A DNA stretch of 64,000 bases, from the NCBI GenBank assembly GCA_964570625.1, contig CAZMYW010000008.1, positions 1-64,000 of the forward strand. The letters run 5' to 3'. This stretch comes from JBFLXB01 sp964570625. GTDB taxonomy: Bacteria; Nitrospirota; Nitrospiria; 2-01-FULL-66-17. Below the pieces are notes generated by a model. The model ran no database searches. It saw nothing but the letters and a program-made list of their open reading frames with translations, and was not told the DNA's origin. Both the position numbers and the translations under genes were made by a program. Shown in pieces: positions 62,704 through 64,000 of the stretch. Positions within the stretch are counted from its first letter, which is position 1; the number at the start of each line of letters is the position of its first letter.

Positions 62704-64000
62704 TTACCCTCGGCGGCTGCGGCGGCACTGGATGACGCCGTCAACAGCCTCGATATTCTGAAACGCCTTGGCGAGGTGGACAGTGTCCCGCACGTCGATC
62801 ACGAAATGGAACACGGCCTTTTTTTCGTCGGTGGTGGTGACTTCGGCGTGGCTGATGTTCGCGTCGGCGGCGGTGATGGCGGCGGAGATCTTGGCGAGCA
62901 TGCCGGGTCGGTCTTGCGTGATCACGGACACTTTTACGGGGTGGGTCGCGACGTCTTTCACGTCCCAATCCACTTCGACCAGGCGATCGCGGTCGTAGTC
63001 CAATTCGTCGACGTTGGGGCAATCCGCGGTATGGATCGAAAGGCCGCGGCCGCGGGTGATGAATCCCAAGATCTTATCGCCAGGCACAGGGTTACAGCAC
63101 TTGGCGATGTTGATCATGATGTCATTGACGCCCTTGATCGTCACCCCGCGACTCTGTTTCCCGATCGACGTCAGGAGCTTGTCTTTGAGGCCCTCCTTGA
63201 GGGCGGGCTCGGGGAGGAGGCGGTTGATGACATGGTTGAGCGAGACACGGCCGTAACTCAGGGCGATCAGGAGGTCGTCCACCGAGGCGAGTCCACTTTC
63301 GCCGGCGATCTTGTTCAGGACGTCGGACTTGAACACTTCCGCCGGACTCAAGTGACTGCGACGCAACTCGCGCTCCAGCAGGCGTCGCCCGATCTCCAGG
63401 CTTTGTTTCTGTTCTTCGGCCTTGATCCAGTGTTTGATGCGCGTTTTGGCTTTGGGTGTTTTGGCGATCTTGAGCCAGTCTTTGGAGGGAACCTGATTCG
63501 GGGAGGTGACGATCTCCACCGTGTCACCGCTCTTAAGCACGGTTTTGAGCGGGGCCAACTTGCCGTTCACCTTGGCTCCGGTGCAGCGATGGCCGACCTG
63601 GGTGTGGACCGCGTAAGCCAGGTCGATCGGCGTGGCGCCTTTGACCAATTCGATCACGTCCCCCTTCGGGGTGAAGACGTAGATCTCGTCCGAGAACAGG
63701 TCCATTTTGATCGAATTCAGGAACTGCCGATTGTCCGTCAGATCCTGCTGCCATTCGACCAATTGACGAAGCCAGGCGAACAGCCGGTTGTCCTTCTCGT
63801 CGATTTGCCCCTGATCCTTGTACCGCCAGTGCGCGGCGATGCCTTCTTCCGCGATGCGGTGCATCTCCTCCGTACGGATCTGAAACTCCACGTGTTCACC
63901 CTGAGGCCCAATGACGGTCGTGTGCAGCGACTGGTACAGGTTCGACTTGGGAACACCGATATAGTCTTTGAAGCGCCCTGGGACGGGCTTCCAGAGCGAG
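62704..64000 (-). CDS. RelA/SpoT (p)ppGpp synthetase/hydrolase, C-terminal part, cut by the window edge
   Basis: About 431 residues of the C-terminus are visible; the frame stays open to the right edge, where it reads PVPGRFKDYIGVPKSN and LYQSLHTTV, the end of the synthetase domain. An internal GTG near 63891 is not the start. Then come the VEFQIRT block, the TGS domain (VFTPKGDVIEL, AYAVHTQVGHR), the conserved zinc-finger-like CCNPVPGD region and a C-terminal ACT domain (KVSVITQDRPGMLAKISAAI). It controls the stringent response. Whether hydrolase activity is intact cannot be seen because the HD domain lies outside the window. Confidence 0.95.
   Translation of the reverse strand, partial: SLWKPVPGRFKDYIGVPKSNLYQSLHTTVIGPQGEHVEFQIRTEEMHRIAEEGIAAHWRYKDQGQIDEKDNRLFAWLRQLVEWQQDLTDNRQFLNSIKMDLFSDEIYVFTPKGDVIELVKGATPIDLAYAVHTQVGHRCTGAKVNGKLAPLKTVLKSGDTVEIVTSPNQVPSKDWLKIAKTPKAKTRIKHWIKAEEQKQSLEIGRRLLERELRRSHLSPAEVFKSDVLNKIAGESGLASVDDLLIALSYGRVSLNHVINRLLPEPALKEGLKDKLLTSIGKQSRGVTIKGVNDIMINIAKCCNPVPGDKILGFITRGRGLSIHTADCPNVDELDYDRDRLVEVDWDVKDVATHPVKVSVITQDRPGMLAKISAAITAADANISHAEVTTTDEKKAVFHFVIDVRDTVHLAKAFQNIEAVDGVIQCRRSRRG

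Overview
The window is GC-rich, gene-dense DNA from a Gram-negative (diderm) bacterium. LptD, several outer-membrane barrels, lipoproteins with lipoboxes and periplasmic c-type cytochromes show this. The DnaE-AccA and AccD-FolC pairings, the many haem proteins and a small zinc-ribbon protein of a kind I associate with Nitrospira-like genomes suggest Nitrospirota or a related environmental phylum such as Methylomirabilota/NC10. That placement is an inference; no rRNA gene is present. I see no tRNA, CRISPR array or transposase.

Left part (1-38230). After a truncated gene and a strong terminator, all recognisable genes run on the + strand for about 38 kb, many joined by 1-4 nt stop/start overlaps. 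The order is: a TPR/outer-membrane-barrel protein, a DUF1302-like porin, a seven-bladed FG-GAP lipoprotein, and seven tandem paralogues of a multi-pass membrane protein with C-terminal TPRs. These paralogues have the signature blocks of eukaryotic TMTC O-mannosyltransferases, and a fused MFS/spermidine-synthase-like protein is inserted among them. Two family-2 glycosyltransferases follow (one resembling polyprenyl-phosphate sugar synthases), then a methyltransferase and rmlA-rmlB-rmlD for dTDP-rhamnose. The run ends with a six-gene set of secreted beta-propeller proteins, four of them fused to a single CxxCH haem domain. My reading is a cell-surface glycosylation/envelope locus followed by a propeller-cytochrome redox or scaffold module. 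The glycosylation role is an inference from family membership.

Middle (38309-44144). A small secreted protein is divergent from a giant 1608-residue multicopper oxidase. The oxidase has a near-consensus sigma-70 promoter with a perfect 12-bp tandem repeat directly upstream, an 11-bp inverted repeat in its leader, and a strong terminator. Only the first of its three cupredoxin units keeps a full set of copper ligands.

Right part (44207-64000) is mostly housekeeping: dnaE-accA on the minus strand; a stand-alone PolX-N/helix-hairpin-helix protein, accD, folC and lptD on the plus strand; an M14-type peptidase/deacylase and a FIST sensor protein on the minus strand; a TetR regulator with its own operator and an SDR oxidoreductase; a zinc-ribbon protein, a membrane protein, a quinone oxidoreductase, ispH and a pentahaem cytochrome; then a DUF2203 protein and a RelA/SpoT gene cut by the right edge. 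Two related REP-like inverted repeats lie in intergenic positions.
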